Assembly: GCA_950295325.1 (NCBI GenBank)
Contig: OX485807.1
Coordinates: 14,659,001-14,723,000 of the forward strand
DNA: 64,000 nt
From: Polytrichum commune
Taxonomy: Eukaryota; Streptophyta; Polytrichopsida; Polytrichales; Polytrichaceae
Direction of reading: 5' to 3'
Shown: positions 22,501 through 34,150 of the stretch, in pieces
Layout of the letters: each line of letters begins with the position of its first letter
How positions within the stretch are numbered: position 1 is the first letter of the stretch
The notes under the pieces: model-generated
Told to the model about the DNA's origin: nothing
What the model saw: only the letters and a program-made list of their open reading frames with translations
Database searches by the model: none
Translations under genes and position numbers: made by a program

Positions 22501-23793
22501 CCACGGCAGCAGTAACCGCAGGGACGCTGAGAAGCGCTTGAAGCAACAGGTGAAAGAAGGAAAAGTAAAGCAGTTGTTGGCAAAAGAAGCAGGCTATGCG
22601 AGAAGAGAAAACAAAAACCTTTAGCGCCCGACAAAAAGAGAAAACAAAAACCTAGGGATGGGAGGGGAAAAGGGTCCTTATTACTTTGAGCTGAACGAAT
22701 CATTTCAGAACCCTAATACTGCCTCTTTCCCCGATATTACCTTGATACCTTGTACATGGTTCATACTACCCTATAAGGTTACTAACAAAAATCGTTAATC
22801 CTAGTTAATCCTAATTTCATCCAATATGAAAACTTACGATATGTAGTATAGTAACACTACCATACAAGTACAATTATTGTATATTTTTTAAAGGCCTTCC
22901 ATATATGTACGTAACTATAAATTATAACATGTATACCATATGTATACGTAATACGGCAAGGTCCAAATCAATACCCCTCCTGTGCACTCACGTATACTCG
23001 TACATGTTTAGTACAGTGCACCCCCCGAGACCATGAAGCTATAACCCCCGTGGTGGAAGATGGGGTGCATCAATGTATGCAAATCAACCAGTGTTAAATA
23101 GGCAAGAGAATAGTCTTGCCATTTTGATTTTTTAGTTTTTTAGTTTTTTAATTATGAAATGACATCATATACCCCAAATTAGCCTGATGGGGTCTAGTTG
23201 GAATGAATTGCCTCTTTACTTAAAAGAGATTTCTTTGTAATATAATCCACCAAGACGCCATGAAGCTAGAGCCCCAACATCAAAAGAAGGTGGGAAGGAA
23301 TTGTTGGACACAACATACATGAGCATGCTTTTCATTGATCCATGTTACAAACACGTCTGCTATAAGTTTGTGGTAAACTCGTCTCAAAATACATTTTCAT
23401 AGTTTATTTGATATTGAAATCAACTTCATGAAGACCCCATATTAGTCTAAGTAACGTACTAGGTTAAAAAAAAAATTAAAGCATGACATTCTTCACCTCA
23501 CCCAAACCGTTCAATGGACCTAGAGAAATAGAGTCCTATCCGCGAATCAAACCTCTAGGATGCTTGAGTGAAGGCTACAAATGAATGGATGACTAGTACG
23601 TGAACATGAAGGTGTTGTTGAAGAATGTTATGAACCTCCAAAGTACATACTATTTCAAAGTGCTTCCATTGGATGAATGAGACATAAGCTTGTATGCAAT
23701 AATTCCTTCTCTCCTCAAAAAGGTAGTGTAAAAGGTATTGAAATGTAAAGGATGCTTTTATATGTCATTAATCTTATGGTCCATTATCATTAG
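22501..23793. other. Intergenic stretch; basic low-complexity patch at the left
   Basis: At 22540-22690 the + strand reads as Lys/Arg-rich codons and the minus strand as a hydrophobic ORF (22482-22703) with a short duplicated segment (GFCFLF twice). Neither is convincing as a gene. The rest is AT-rich with no supported feature. Confidence 0.35.
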
Positions 23794-24263
23794 GTTATCC
23801 TTATTGCTCACCTAAATGTTATTCCTATTGATTGGGACACCCATGACAACCCTGCCACATGTAAAATAAGATATGATGATATCAAGGAGGCCTTTCTTGC
23901 TGAAGAGTGGAATTCTTTCCGCCTCTCAAGAAAGAAACTAGATTACCTCCACCTTGAGGATTTTCTCAAATACAAATGTGAAGAGTATTTGAAGCAACCA
24001 TTGACAACCTCAAACCATAGATTAGTCATTGAAACTAGATGATGGTCAACTATAATGCAGTTGAAAATGAGACACATTTCGTGTTGGAATCTCCCCTACA
24101 TAAGCCCATTAGAGATAAGCTTCCATCATTATTTGAGAATATAGTCCTAGGGATTCTCAAGTCTTTCTTTCAATTGGACCACCAAGTTGATATTAGCCTT
24201 TATCTCACGGAGTCTACTGTACTCCACCACTCTAGAGAATTAGTTGGTTTGAAACCATCATGA
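23794..24263 (+). pseudogene. Remnant resembling the C-terminal region of a non-LTR retrotransposon protein
   Basis: An 82-codon open stretch (23794-24039) ends TSNHRLVIETR then TGA at 24040-24042. A second frame begins at 24039 and carries NAVENETHFVLESPLHKPIR and DKLPSLF. The order 'SNHRL.IETGRW' followed by 'VE.E.HF...CPLY..IR...LF' is the pattern I know from C-terminal regions of plant and animal LINE-like proteins. Here the usual Cys-containing segment between them is deleted, the expected Cys-Pro is Ser-Pro, and a frameshift joins the halves. No reverse transcriptase domain lies nearby. Confidence 0.45.
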
Positions 24264-25051
24264 TGTAGTTTCAGTCTATTAACCATTTCGGCTTCCTGAA
24301 CTTTAAAATCGATTTCATTGCATTGATCTACCCTTACTACCTTCACCCTATCACATTAAAAAATATCAAAAATAAAAAATAAAAAATAAATCCAAGGATG
24401 AGTGTATTGGTTACCTCTTTTTAAGTACAAGTTTCCTTCTTGACACAAGGTCATTTGTCTTCAAAGCTTCTTCCCCTCCACTTACCTCTTGGCCTCTCTC
24501 ACATTCTCTCAAGATTTAATGTTGAATCTCATCTCTCCATTTTGTGTTTATACCATAGACGATGAGTAGGTTTGGCACAAATCAAATCGTTTTTGAAGCG
24601 CATTGGTGCCACTTGTCACTTTCCTATTAGTCATAATCTCAACAAATCACGCGTCATTTATCAAAAGAAAATAAAAGAAAATAAAGCTAGCATTTCAACA
24701 CCAAAGTGTTAAATGCACTAAGTTATCACAAGCATTAAATATTGACATCTTTGTGAAACACGGTAAAAGGTTAGAGGGTATTGAAGGGTAGATGATATCT
24801 TTGGAAAATGTTGAATGTTTGTGTTACACTCCTCCTTTGGAATGCAAATGCTCTTGAATGTCGTGCAATAGCCTATCATTCGGACCTACCTTCATTTGTG
24901 CATATTATTGGTTTTCACTAAAACCAAGTTTTTTTTGGGGGGGGGGTCAAAGGAGGATTAATTTCCTAGGGATTAACTCTAGGTGTCATTTGATCATTGA
25001 TCATTTAAGCTGGGCCATGAACCCTTGTTCTTTTTGTGACCTTTTAGGTCC
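24264..25051. other. Intergenic stretch without a gene
   Basis: Includes an AAAATA-rich run at about 24357-24389 and a T/G homopolymer pair at about 24930-24946. No gene or defined element is supported. Confidence 0.35.
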
Positions 25052-25258
25052 AAGATGACCCTGAACTACCGGGTGATAGTGGAGAGGTAACCATTTCCAA
25101 ATGGAGTGGTTGGTGGTTTCATTCCCGCTGTGAAATCTTCTCTCTACATGTGGAAAAAAACTAGCTAAGTAGGTAGGAAGTCAACAGTTGACCCACCGCA
25201 AGGTAGGCAGTAAACCCCTTGGGCAAGGTAGGGCCAACGGGCTCAAATTCACAATGGA
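25052..25258 (+). mobile_element. tRNA-derived SINE, copy 1
   Basis: A pol III promoter-like head: A box TAGTGGAGAGG at 25077-25087 and a B box GGTTTCATTCCC at 25115-25126 (degenerate compared with copy 2). Downstream body blocks AACTAGCTAAGTAGGTAGGA, CCACCGCAAGGTA and GGTAGGGCCAAC match the inverted copy at 41391-41627. It lacks about 20 bases present in copy 2 near the 3' part. It is not a functional tRNA gene, because no cloverleaf can be completed. Confidence 0.7.
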
Positions 25259-26048
25259 TTTTTTGATGTTGATTATTTATTTATTTATTTGTGACCTTTC
25301 AATGATATCCAACGTATTTTGGATCACAAAATTGGCCCAAAATCTAAAGAAAATAAAGTCACATGATGAAAATTTTATGTGATAAAACTACATAACATTA
25401 CTAAGACCGTAGAGCTTGTTCTCTTTCTATTTGAGTATGTTTGTTTTGAGGAAGGCATTCACTGGGAAGGTATTAAACTGCATTTAAATAAGGACTTGGC
25501 CGGTGGTGGAGCATATAAAGTAAATATCATGTCAAGATGAAGGATAGATTGGATATGAAAGCAAGGATTATTTGACATGTGGTGAGAGTTAACCGATTAT
25601 AATACTGGGAGAACGAGGAGGCATCCTCTCATATTCAGACTAAGTCTAGCCAAATATTTGGATCCCTCTACATCATTCTAGGATCTTAGCCATGGCCCAT
25701 GGAACAACGTGAAGACAACGAGTATTGTTCTGTAGGTTCGAAAATACACATTAATATCTTTTATGACGAATATGTACATCTAGTACATTCACCTATTTTT
25801 AAGTGCTTGAAGAAAGGAAAGAAAAAGAACATCGGTGTGAACCAACATGAAGATGGTCCGTTAACCATTCACATGTCATTTTCGTATGGAAGTAATAAAT
25901 GGGGATGGTGTGATTCCTACTCTTGAATAGACGGACCCTCAAAGTGCGTGCAGAATATGCCCCCAAAGAGTATTTGAAAACCAATAGTATGATAAATAGA
26001 TAAATAAAATAAACTTCATAGCCATGACGAAGTACAAGTACCAATGTA
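25259..26048. other. Intergenic stretch without a gene
   Basis: Begins with a TTTA run (about 25274-25290). ORFs at 25188-25382 and 25699-25926 are short and featureless. Nothing is called. Confidence 0.35.
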
Positions 26049-26095
26049 CCAAGGGGACTCTTGAATAGGACAGGGCCAACATGCTCAAACTCTCA
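26049..26095 (+). mobile_element. SINE 3' fragment
   Basis: GACTCTTGAATAGGACAGGG and CCAACATGCTCAAA match the tail of the SINE at 41391-41627 (on its minus strand: GGCTCTTGAACAGGGTAGGG and CCAACATGCTCAAA). This is a 5'-truncated copy about 1 kb from copy 1. Confidence 0.6.
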
Positions 26096-26655
26096 AATGC
26101 GACAATTATGCCGATGGTTTCCTTTTCTTTTCCTTTTTAGCACCAACGTAAAAGCAAGCAATCTTGGCTTCCTAGAAAACAACAAAGTAGGAGAAGGAAA
26201 CACCAAAAGTGTGTTGCCACGAGTACGGTACCAAGGGGAGAATCCTATCCGGGACTCATGAACTTGCCAAAGGTTAGATGTACACTAATTTATTCACAAT
26301 CCCATGGGTAATTTACACTATGCATTGATCTTCTCAACATCATGTCCTTTTGATTCTCGTAAAGGTGGCATTGAAAGGCACCAAAGAAGTGGCCCATTTC
26401 AAGTGCTTCCCAAACTCCAAATCTAAATTAACCACTAAAGCCTTGAGGATTTTAGAGCAATGTCAAAATCTATCATAAAAAGCATGTTCATCTCTACGAA
26501 AGAGAAAGCTTTTATAGACAAAGTTCTTCATGAAATTTTATATGGTAAGTGCTTAGAATGAAGTTCACAATGATTACATGGGCATTCTAGAAGGGTTATC
26601 ATCTCAAAATGTCTCATGAATAAAGTATTGGATTTTTTTGTGTAGCTAGACTAGC

Positions 26656-26832
26656 ATAACATTATTGAGCAGCGTGCGTTCGTACATGCGGGCCCTAAGA
26701 ATATAACCATGGGATGCTCCAACCTAGTACACATCTAGACTTGATTTGCGTCTCCTTGCACTAGGTTGGGGCATCCCATGGTTACATTCCCAGAGCCCAC
26801 ATGGGCAAACGCACACTTCTTAATAATGTTAC
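26656..26832. mobile_element. ATAACATTATT-family hairpin element, near-complete
   Basis: 177 bp. Ends are ATAACATTATTGAG and TTAATAATGTTAC. The arms pair for about 75 bp on each side through ATAACCATGGGATGC and CCAACCTAGT, leaving a loop of only about 25 bases. A transcript would fold into one long hairpin. Confidence 0.75.
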
Positions 26833-27949
26833 GAGTTTGGACCCATGCACGGGAATTAATATCTTGGATGAACTAGCCTCGTGCACACATGTGCAGCCAT
26901 GCAATCATAAACCATGTTGTCACCTTAGCTCCATGCCCGCCACCTCCCCCTAGTTTCCCCCACCATGCCCACTTTTTGCACTTGTATTCCCATCTTTTTC
27001 ATAATTTGTTTCCTCTTTCTTTTGTGTCGTGTTTGTTTTGGGAGAGAAATTTTGGCATGTTTTCTTTTGCAAAGCTAGTTGGGCATGTGTCCATCTTTCG
27101 TAGACTCCATGAACTCCATTGTATATCAATTTTTTGGTCATAAAGTTGTGATACACATGAACATCATGTCGTAAAAAATTGCCTGACTTTGGCAAGCCGC
27201 TAGAAACAAATAATTGGCCTCACAATGGTGGGGGTTGGGCTCAACTAACCCTCAAGCCTTCACCCTACTCTACCAACAAATCTACCCACATGCACTTCTA
27301 ACCTCGAACCCCCAACCGGCATGTGAAGCAAGTGTGAAAGTGAAGAGACCAAAAATGGTTAGTATGTGCTTAAGGCTCGAATCCCTTTTAGAGCAATGTT
27401 AACTTGCACAAGGATCCAATCGCGAATATGATCCTCTTCACATGCTAACTCGCATACACATGTGGGGTTACGTAGTACAAAACATTTTCAAGCATAACAA
27501 GGAAGAGAGGGAATTATCACATATGAGCGTACCTCTAATACATCCAACATAAAAGTCCTTAAATAGTAGGCACTCCAGAGGTTCTTTTCCCATTGATTTG
27601 ACATTGAAATTGGTTTCAAAGACCCCAAATTAGTCTAGTTGGAGTCATCAAGCCACAACCTACAGGGGTAGCATGCCAAAGTGGTTGGACCCTATAAGAC
27701 ATGTAAGGAGGTCATGTAAAACGTAGTTCCTATAAATTTTTGATTGGTTCATCCCAACTTAATCTCATTATACTATCTGGGGAAATATGATGGTAAGTCT
27801 AGAGGTATCAACTGAAGAAGTTGAGAGATAAGGTGGTCCCAATGATTTCACCTTCACATTTAGGTAAAAGCACCGACTTCTGACACTGGCCCCAATTTCT
27901 ACACCTGCTTTTCCCCCAAAGTGGGCAACTACATAACTTCAACATGAAC
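26833..27949. other. Intergenic stretch without a gene
   Basis: No gene, TIR pair or array was recognised. Short ORFs at 26889-27143 and 27214-27402 have no domain features. Confidence 0.3.
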
Positions 27950-28178
27950 ACTACACTGATTATCCCAATTAGTACGTGTTATTATTTGGAGTTATGCAAT
28001 GTTATAACTATTTAATGAGAATGCAATATTCTACCAAGCAAAGTCATTTATATTTTATAATGTCCAAAAAAAAACTGCTGAACTTTTGTTAGTGAAAATT
28101 GAACTCATGGGAAAAACGTTATTGTCATGTGTAACTACGAATAGTAAACACGGAACTAATTGGGATAATTTGTGTAGT
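27950..28178. mobile_element. ACTACACT-family MITE, second subfamily
   Basis: Begins ACTACACTGATTATCCCAAT and ends with the complement (ATTGGGATAATTTGTGTAGT). The core has TATTTGGAGTTATGCAATG, AAGCAAAGTCATTTAT and ACTTTTGTTAGTGAAAATTG. The closest relative here is 57093-57314. 229 bp, no ORF. Confidence 0.75.
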
Positions 28179-29741
28179 TGTATTTTCTATGAAGACTAAA
28201 AACACACCTCATTGGTAAAATGGAGGTTATATGATTAGGAAAGATCAAATGAGATATGTGACTTTGAACATTTCTAAAAAAATTAAACATGTTTTGATTC
28301 ATGTGATCTCCATGTCATTGTGCTCATAACAAAATTTCTCAATCCAAATAAAATATCGGATAATTTTCCTAGGCTAGGTAAGAAACCATAGTGCTTGAAG
28401 TGTTCACGGTAGGCACTTCTACCTTACATCACTCTCACAAATCCTTGGCCCTTCTTGGTGGCCATAAGTATACCGGGGAAACACAAAAAGCTTGCCATGT
28501 ACATGTTGCGGTACTACCTTACCAAATGGACCGCAAGGACACGTCTACTCACTTAAATCCACATTCGGGGGCACAAGTACATCCTCCAAGAAAATTATTG
28601 TGAATATAAAATGAAAACCCAATGTTATAGGTGGTATTCGTGAAATTGTTTGAGGTATACTAGAGTCATCTTTAAAGCCTCTCAAAAACTCATGTTTTGG
28701 TAGGGAGTTTCTCCTCACTTTTGGCATCTTAATAATGTTTACGGAGTGTTCAAGTGGTGTCAGTCAAATCCCCTAATTTTGGTGAAATGAAATGGTAGCG
28801 TTTGACTTTGGCCACAAGAAGGCTATATTAAAATGAATTTGATGGAATAGTTTTGAAGGCGTTTAAAATGGTGCTCTTGAAAGTTTGGTTAGGAGTTTAT
28901 TTTAATGAAGTTGTCTTTTGACCAATGTCAAACGCACTTCCTTCATTTCACCAAAATGAGAGGTTTCGTCACCACTTGAACACCCCTTAAACATTCTAAA
29001 ATGTCAAAAGTGGGGAGGAATTTCCTACCAAAACATGAGTTTGGGAGAGAGTTTTGAGTATAACTGTATTGGGGGTGTTATTCAGTTAATTAATTTGTTC
29101 TCCACCTTTTACTAATCATAGTCACGTCTTAAAACTTCTCTTGCATTAGCAAACTTATGATGAAACATCAACAAAAACTGGACTAAAATTCAAACATTGT
29201 CTTATTCGGTTGTGGTTATTGGAAGTGTATCTACGTTGATTCCCTTATATAAACACATTCCCCCCCCCCCCCCCATAAAAGTGTACACAAACAAAACGAA
29301 ACCAAAAAAAAAACCAAAAAACCAAAAAACAAAACAAAAAGTTTTGACTATTGAGTGTAAAGTAATTAAGCATAAATGAAGATAGAGTTTAATCTCTTAT
29401 AAACATTTATTGTTATGGTGTTTGTTCTTAGATCCACACCTAACACATACACTATTCAAATATAGGTGTCTAATTAAAAACAGTAACCAAATAACACATT
29501 CATATTGTAAACTATAGTTTTTAAAGGCATGAACAAAATCGTAGTTGTCAAGTATTGCAAATATTTTGTATGTGGCGTGCTTTACAACATGGTATCTCTT
29601 GAAAGGAGCCATATACACCACTACTTTACTTCATGAAGGTAAAGGCACACCATACTTATGTCTAATAGTGTGTGTGCGTGCGTGCATGTTGTTTGTTTGT
29701 GGTGTGAAAATTTACTACCTATTCACCCCACACACACACAC
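28179..29741. other. Intergenic stretch with local inverted similarity and homopolymers
   Basis: 28640-28790 and 28970-29060 share AAACATGAGTTT/AAACTCATGTTT and TTCACCAAAAT/ATTTTGGTGAAA in opposite orientation, suggesting an eroded TIR element of about 400 bp. A C homopolymer lies at about 29260-29274 and A-rich runs follow. 29430-29510 is a fragment of the AAGGTA..TACCTT family. No gene. Confidence 0.4.
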
Positions 29742-29981
29742 GGAAGAAAACTTGTCCATTCCAACCATCCATTGCAACTATCCACTACAACTCACGAAGA
29801 GATAATGCACAAATAAATCAGTTTAGTTGTCAATCGGAGATTATTGGTTTCATAATTGGCAGATGACAACCCAAAACCTTTAGTTGGCAACCGAAAATGA
29901 TTTCTTTATGCATTTTCCTACTATGAGTTGCAGCGGACAAGTTACAACGGAAGGTTGGACCGGACAAGTTTTCTACTAGTG
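29742..29981. mobile_element. CACTA-like non-autonomous element, left tip eroded
   Basis: The right end is GTTTTCTACTAGTG, the complement of CACTAGTAGAAAAC, a terminus typical of plant CACTA (En/Spm) elements. The left arm keeps AGAAAACTTGTCC but its outermost bases are replaced by a CA run. The arms pair for about 75 bp at roughly 80% (TCCAACC, TTGCAACT, AATGCA..AAATCA). About 240 bp, no ORF. Confidence 0.65.
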
Positions 29982-30217
29982 ACATGTGTTCATATTGAAT
30001 TTTTCACGCGCTTTGGCATCATGAAACTTAGATAATATGGGCACGTTCTTCATGGGAATAGTCCATGTACAACAATGCTTGAAAACTTGTAAAATTTTTG
30101 AATTTGGTATTTGAAGTTTAGTTACTTGGTTGCAACCTTCACATACAATGTTGGTGCCATTATACATTCTCCACCGTGATCAACAAGTCGTTAGTTTCAA
30201 TATCTAGGAGAAGTAAG

Positions 30218-30362
30218 CAGTGGATGAATGGTGGCAGGAACGGAGGAGATCAGGGGAGGAGGGTTACATCGGTCAAATCCGACGATCGAGAAAGCACAGG
30301 CAACGTGGCCTCACCAGAAGCCATAAGCTACTTTCATCACCCATAGACTTCTTCTCGAAAAC
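30218..30362 (+). repeat. Dispersed repeat, pair with 45527-45660
   Basis: About 130 bp at roughly 90% identity to 45527-45660. Shared runs are GGAGGAGATCAGGGGAGGAG, GTCAAATCCGACG and CAACGTGGCCTCACCAGAAG. This is more GC-rich than the surroundings and may be a recently copied fragment. Confidence 0.65.
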
Positions 30363-30940
30363 TCGGTCACAAGCTACACTTATTACCGTGGCTTGCTGTA
30401 ATTTTGACATACAACCCAAAAAAGTTTGGTCAATGTGACTTTTTTTTACTCACACCTTTTTTTAACCCATAGTATCATATGTGAAAAACAAAGAATATGG
30501 GATCAATGCTTTTTACAAGAATATGAAATTTCTATGGGTTGAAAGCATACAATACCAATATCATATGAGTAATATAAATTACTTACATTTCTATTTTAAT
30601 GTTTGATTTATTGACTTATAAGCCATCCTAGTTTTCAACCCACACATATGTTACAGTTGGCCATGGTAATTTATACCCATACTAACTTTTAGCCCATGGT
30701 TATAGGTGTAAAAGGTGTGGGTTAAAATTAGGTTAGCTCATATTATATCTAAACATGTTAAACAAATTTGAAGTTTTCACTATCATATCGAAATTGCATT
30801 GATGTTATATTCATGTTCTTATTTCTCGACCCCAAAGAATTCAATATGTGCAGTTTTTTAACACCATGTGTAATAAAATATAGGGTATTTTATATTCTTT
30901 GGGGATGTAAGCTATAAACAACTTAGTAGTGCCATAGGGG

Positions 30941-31374
30941 ATATGTATGCATGTATGCATGTATGTATGTATGTATGTATCTAGAATACTAAGAATTTTT
31001 ATTGATTATCTATAATCTACATCATCATCATATGTATAGGGTAAAGAAAAACTTTGTATAGGATAAGTTGATTAGGTTATGAAGCTATGCAAATGGATAG
31101 AATATGTAATTATCAATTGAAAGGATGAATGAAATTGTGAGTTACAACCTTTCCTAACTACCTCGTCTATTTCAATTTTCTTTCAATGTCATGTTTGTCT
31201 CTTGACATTGCATATTCCTTTTGGAAGGGGGGAGGGGGTTGTACTTTTGATGAGGGAAAAAATTATACAAAGTATAGCCCCATATATATTTATATATAAT
31301 TTCATAATAATATATATATATATATTGTAAATTTAGACATTTAGAATATATATATATATATATATAAACATATA
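30941..31374. repeat. ATGT tetranucleotide run and AT dinucleotide runs
   Basis: A TATG/CATG run at about 30941-30980, then AT runs at about 31281-31330 and 31347-31366. The intervening sequence is AT-rich without genes. Confidence 0.75.
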
Positions 31375-31924
31375 GTTCCCGAATTTGGATTTCATATGCT
31401 TATTAGGAGGTGGTCAATGTTCAATGTTCATTGACCAAATGATGAGTGTCTCTCATAATGAGCTCAAATTTCAATTTTGAAACATGTTTGGTTTGAGGTG
31501 TTGCCCACACTACTGAAGACGGTTAATCCTGCAATGGGAAACACCCATGGGCATGAAAATATGCTTCTCCCTTCGATCCTTCATGACCTTCAACGAGCTT
31601 TAAAAGAGCTTCAAATCATTGTTCTTCTTTAAATTAAAACAAGATTGAATGAAACTTGCACCTACCTATTCTCAAAACATTGAAGAATCTGTGTATCAAG
31701 CGAGGGAGATGGGGCACATAAAAATGAGAAGCCATGTGGGGGTCAATTAGGCAATATAGGGCTCAATGTTAATTGAGAGCATGATCAAGGTTAAGAAGAC
31801 ATTACCTCTTTGTTTGTGCACAATTGAAGAACTTCAAAATTCAATGGTCACAATGGCAAGGTGGTTGATGATAACCATGTTCCATAAGGTATGATAGGCC
31901 CTACACATGGTCATTCTCTTAATT
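31375..31924. other. Intergenic stretch without a gene
   Basis: AT-rich DNA with no repeat partner or ORF that I could support. Confidence 0.3.
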
Positions 31925-32170
31925 GGACATTTACATTTGAGTTGCATATGGCAAGGCTTCTTATTATGCAAGGGCATAAAATGGACATGTGTTACCATAA
32001 GATTGTACTATATGCTTAAAGCATAGACATAATAGTTTGAGGACTCTTTGTGGTCACTTGAAGAGAAAAAGTATTTGTTCACTTTGATCTCTTATAACTC
32101 TTGCATCTATCTTCAAACAAATTGACAATATTTGTGTTCAAATGAGACAATTCCCAATCCGATCCGATCG
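31925..32170 (+). repeat. Eroded AAGGTA..TACCTT-superfamily repeat
   Basis: Aligns with 14955-15240 and 38645-38945 (GCATATGGCAAGGCTT, GGACATGTGTTACC, GAGACAATTCCCAATCCGAT). Termini not found. Confidence 0.45.
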
Positions 32171-32382
32171 AACGACCAAAAATGCTTGTGAAGTATGAAA
32201 GGCATCCTGACTAGTGTTGGACTTGTATCGTCTTCTTTTCTTTATGCCATTGGTGTTTATTCTTTGAGGTACACCTCACCACATACCACAACAGTATGGT
32301 GATACAATAAGCAAAGTAACCAATTAAGGGTTGTCTACCCTATGTCTTGAATACACTAAATATTGTATTTAGGTATCAATAC

Positions 32383-32510
32383 TTAGCAATATGCTTCCAT
32401 ACAGTGGGCCATCACTTTGGGATGCCTCAAATTCATACTGAACTCCCAATACTTTGTGGTTGTATTCCCAAAGCCCACTGCATGAACACACAACGCTAAG
32501 TAATATTATG
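32383..32510. mobile_element. Possible eroded ATAACATTATT-family element
   Basis: The right arm (CCCAAAGCCCACTGCATG, CTAAGTAATATTATG) is the complement type of this family. The left arm is weak (CAGTGGGCCATCACTTTGGGA). Called from partial pairing only. Confidence 0.35.
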
Positions 32511-32742
32511 AATGACACTTCTTATAAATAAGTTTTACAATAATTATATTGATTGAAAATTGGATGAAAACCATGCCAATTATTGAAACATAGTTTGGTA
32601 TGTTTTGCATCCTAACATGTCTATAATGAAATATTATCATGGATGAATGACATTTGGATGAACAATCACTAACAAAATACAACATTGCAATATAGTAAGT
32701 CCATAATGCCAAAAAAAATTCTAAGAGGGAATTACAAATAAT

Positions 32743-32765
32743 GTTAGGTTTAGGGTTTAGGGTTC
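32743..32765 (+). repeat. Short interstitial telomere-like tract
   Basis: About three TTTAGGG-type units (GGTTTAGGGTTTAGGGTT), the Arabidopsis-type plant telomere motif. Too short for a telomere. Confidence 0.45.
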
Positions 32766-33492
32766 ACGGGCAATTCATGATTAGTAAGGTAGAGAGTGCT
32801 TAAACCAACACTTTAGGCTATTGCACATACTTATGGCTATTAGGATGTGGCCTAAACATATGTATAAAGAAAGAAAGAAAATGGGCCTCATTTGAATATA
32901 TTGATGAATATTCAAAGTCAAAACCACTACTGTAGTTTCCTTAAACCAATTCCTAGGCCCTATGTATGCCGACCTTGCATATGATGAGGACCCCCACCTT
33001 CATTGCCTAGAACCAACACAACATAGTTGGGTACTGGACCCAAGCTAGATCAAAGCCCAACACGGCCACCTTCATGATCCCACCCGATTCAGTTATAATA
33101 CCGTCCCCTTACATCCCGCATACCAGAACCCATTGCTGCCCATAATTGACCCCCTTGGCTTTGTGGGCCCATCTCCTTGACTTTGTGGGCTTGAGTTGTT
33201 CCCTCTGTGAATAGAATGGCTAGAATAGGCACTGACAAGCCACCCTAAACCCACCTAAGATAGAGCGGAGTCCGTTACCCACGTTAACGGCACCACTAAT
33301 GGCACCTAAACCCGTCATTCGGTGGGCCTAGGCACTCCTTCTGCATGAGCTAACAATTAAAAATTGTTAAAAATTGTCAAAATTGTTAAAAATCGGTGAT
33401 TGGGAGGCGTTTATAGGTGTTGTTTTTGGGTGGGGTGTTGGCTTTAATGAGCACCCCCTACTGTATCGAGCACAACAAATAGAATCGGTGAC
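32766..33492. other. Intergenic stretch without a gene
   Basis: Holds a short AAATTGTTAA repeat at about 33356-33393 and no supported gene. Confidence 0.3.
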
Positions 33493-33713
33493 ACTACACT
33501 AAATATGATATTCAATGTCACTCACACTTTCGAGCTACACAATGCTCTAGCTCTATCCTTTTTTATTATTGAAGTAATTTGTTAATAATGTTCTATAATG
33601 TCCTAACAAACCTATTCGACATCCGCTAGTAAAACATGAGATATACAGTAAATAGCAATAGCATTGCGTGATTCCAAATAGTAAGTGACACTAAACACCA
33701 TATTCAATGTAGT
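33493..33713. mobile_element. ACTACACT-family MITE
   Basis: Begins ACTACACTAAATATGATATT and ends TATTCAATGTAGT. The core has GTTCTATAATGTCC, ACATGAGATATACAGTAA and CATTGCGTGATTCCAAATAG, closely matching 21087-21314. 221 bp. Confidence 0.7.
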
Positions 33714-34150
33714 ACACACAATGTTTTGAATAGTGACCAATATCCACTCCCAATGGCATATATAGGCAAAGGGGACGCCCACTCAAAATGCGCCACGTAA
33801 GCACACACAAGCAAATATAACCCCCCTAGAAAGTGGGTCCTAGTTAGAGCGACCTTTTGTAACGCCCCACCAATTTTACAATATATACCTTGAAGCAATT
33901 TAAGCAAGGGCGGTGGTAGCTAGCTATTGTGGCTACTATAAATTAACATAAAGGGCTCATAATGGGGGTGGAGCTTTGGATGCTTTTTGGTGCCTTGGTG
34001 GGCTTCTATAGGTCCCAAAGAAAAGGAGAAGGGGGGGGGGTGAGGGGCATAAGTTGCAGTTTATTTAATGAGGGTGCTCATTAAGAAATTGGTGAAGGGG
34101 GGTTTTGCAGGGAAGTAGACCATCTAACTTCTTTCCTGTTTTAGTAGTGA

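Noticed and set aside
22482-22703. Hydrophobic minus-strand ORF that might be a signal-peptide exon of the AT-hook fragment
   Set aside because: It is in another frame. The hydrophobicity comes from TTTTCTCTTTTTG-type low complexity, and no splice pair is convincing.
25073-25126. tRNA gene suggested by A and B boxes
   Set aside because: No acceptor stem or anticodon arm can be built, and the copies share a long non-tRNA body, so a SINE is the better call.
30941-31374. Possible replication origin or matrix-attachment region because of AT runs
   Set aside because: AT microsatellites alone do not support either function.
13874-32765. Telomere or subtelomere suggested by TTTAGGG motifs
   Set aside because: Only two to three units at two separate places, one of them in an intron.
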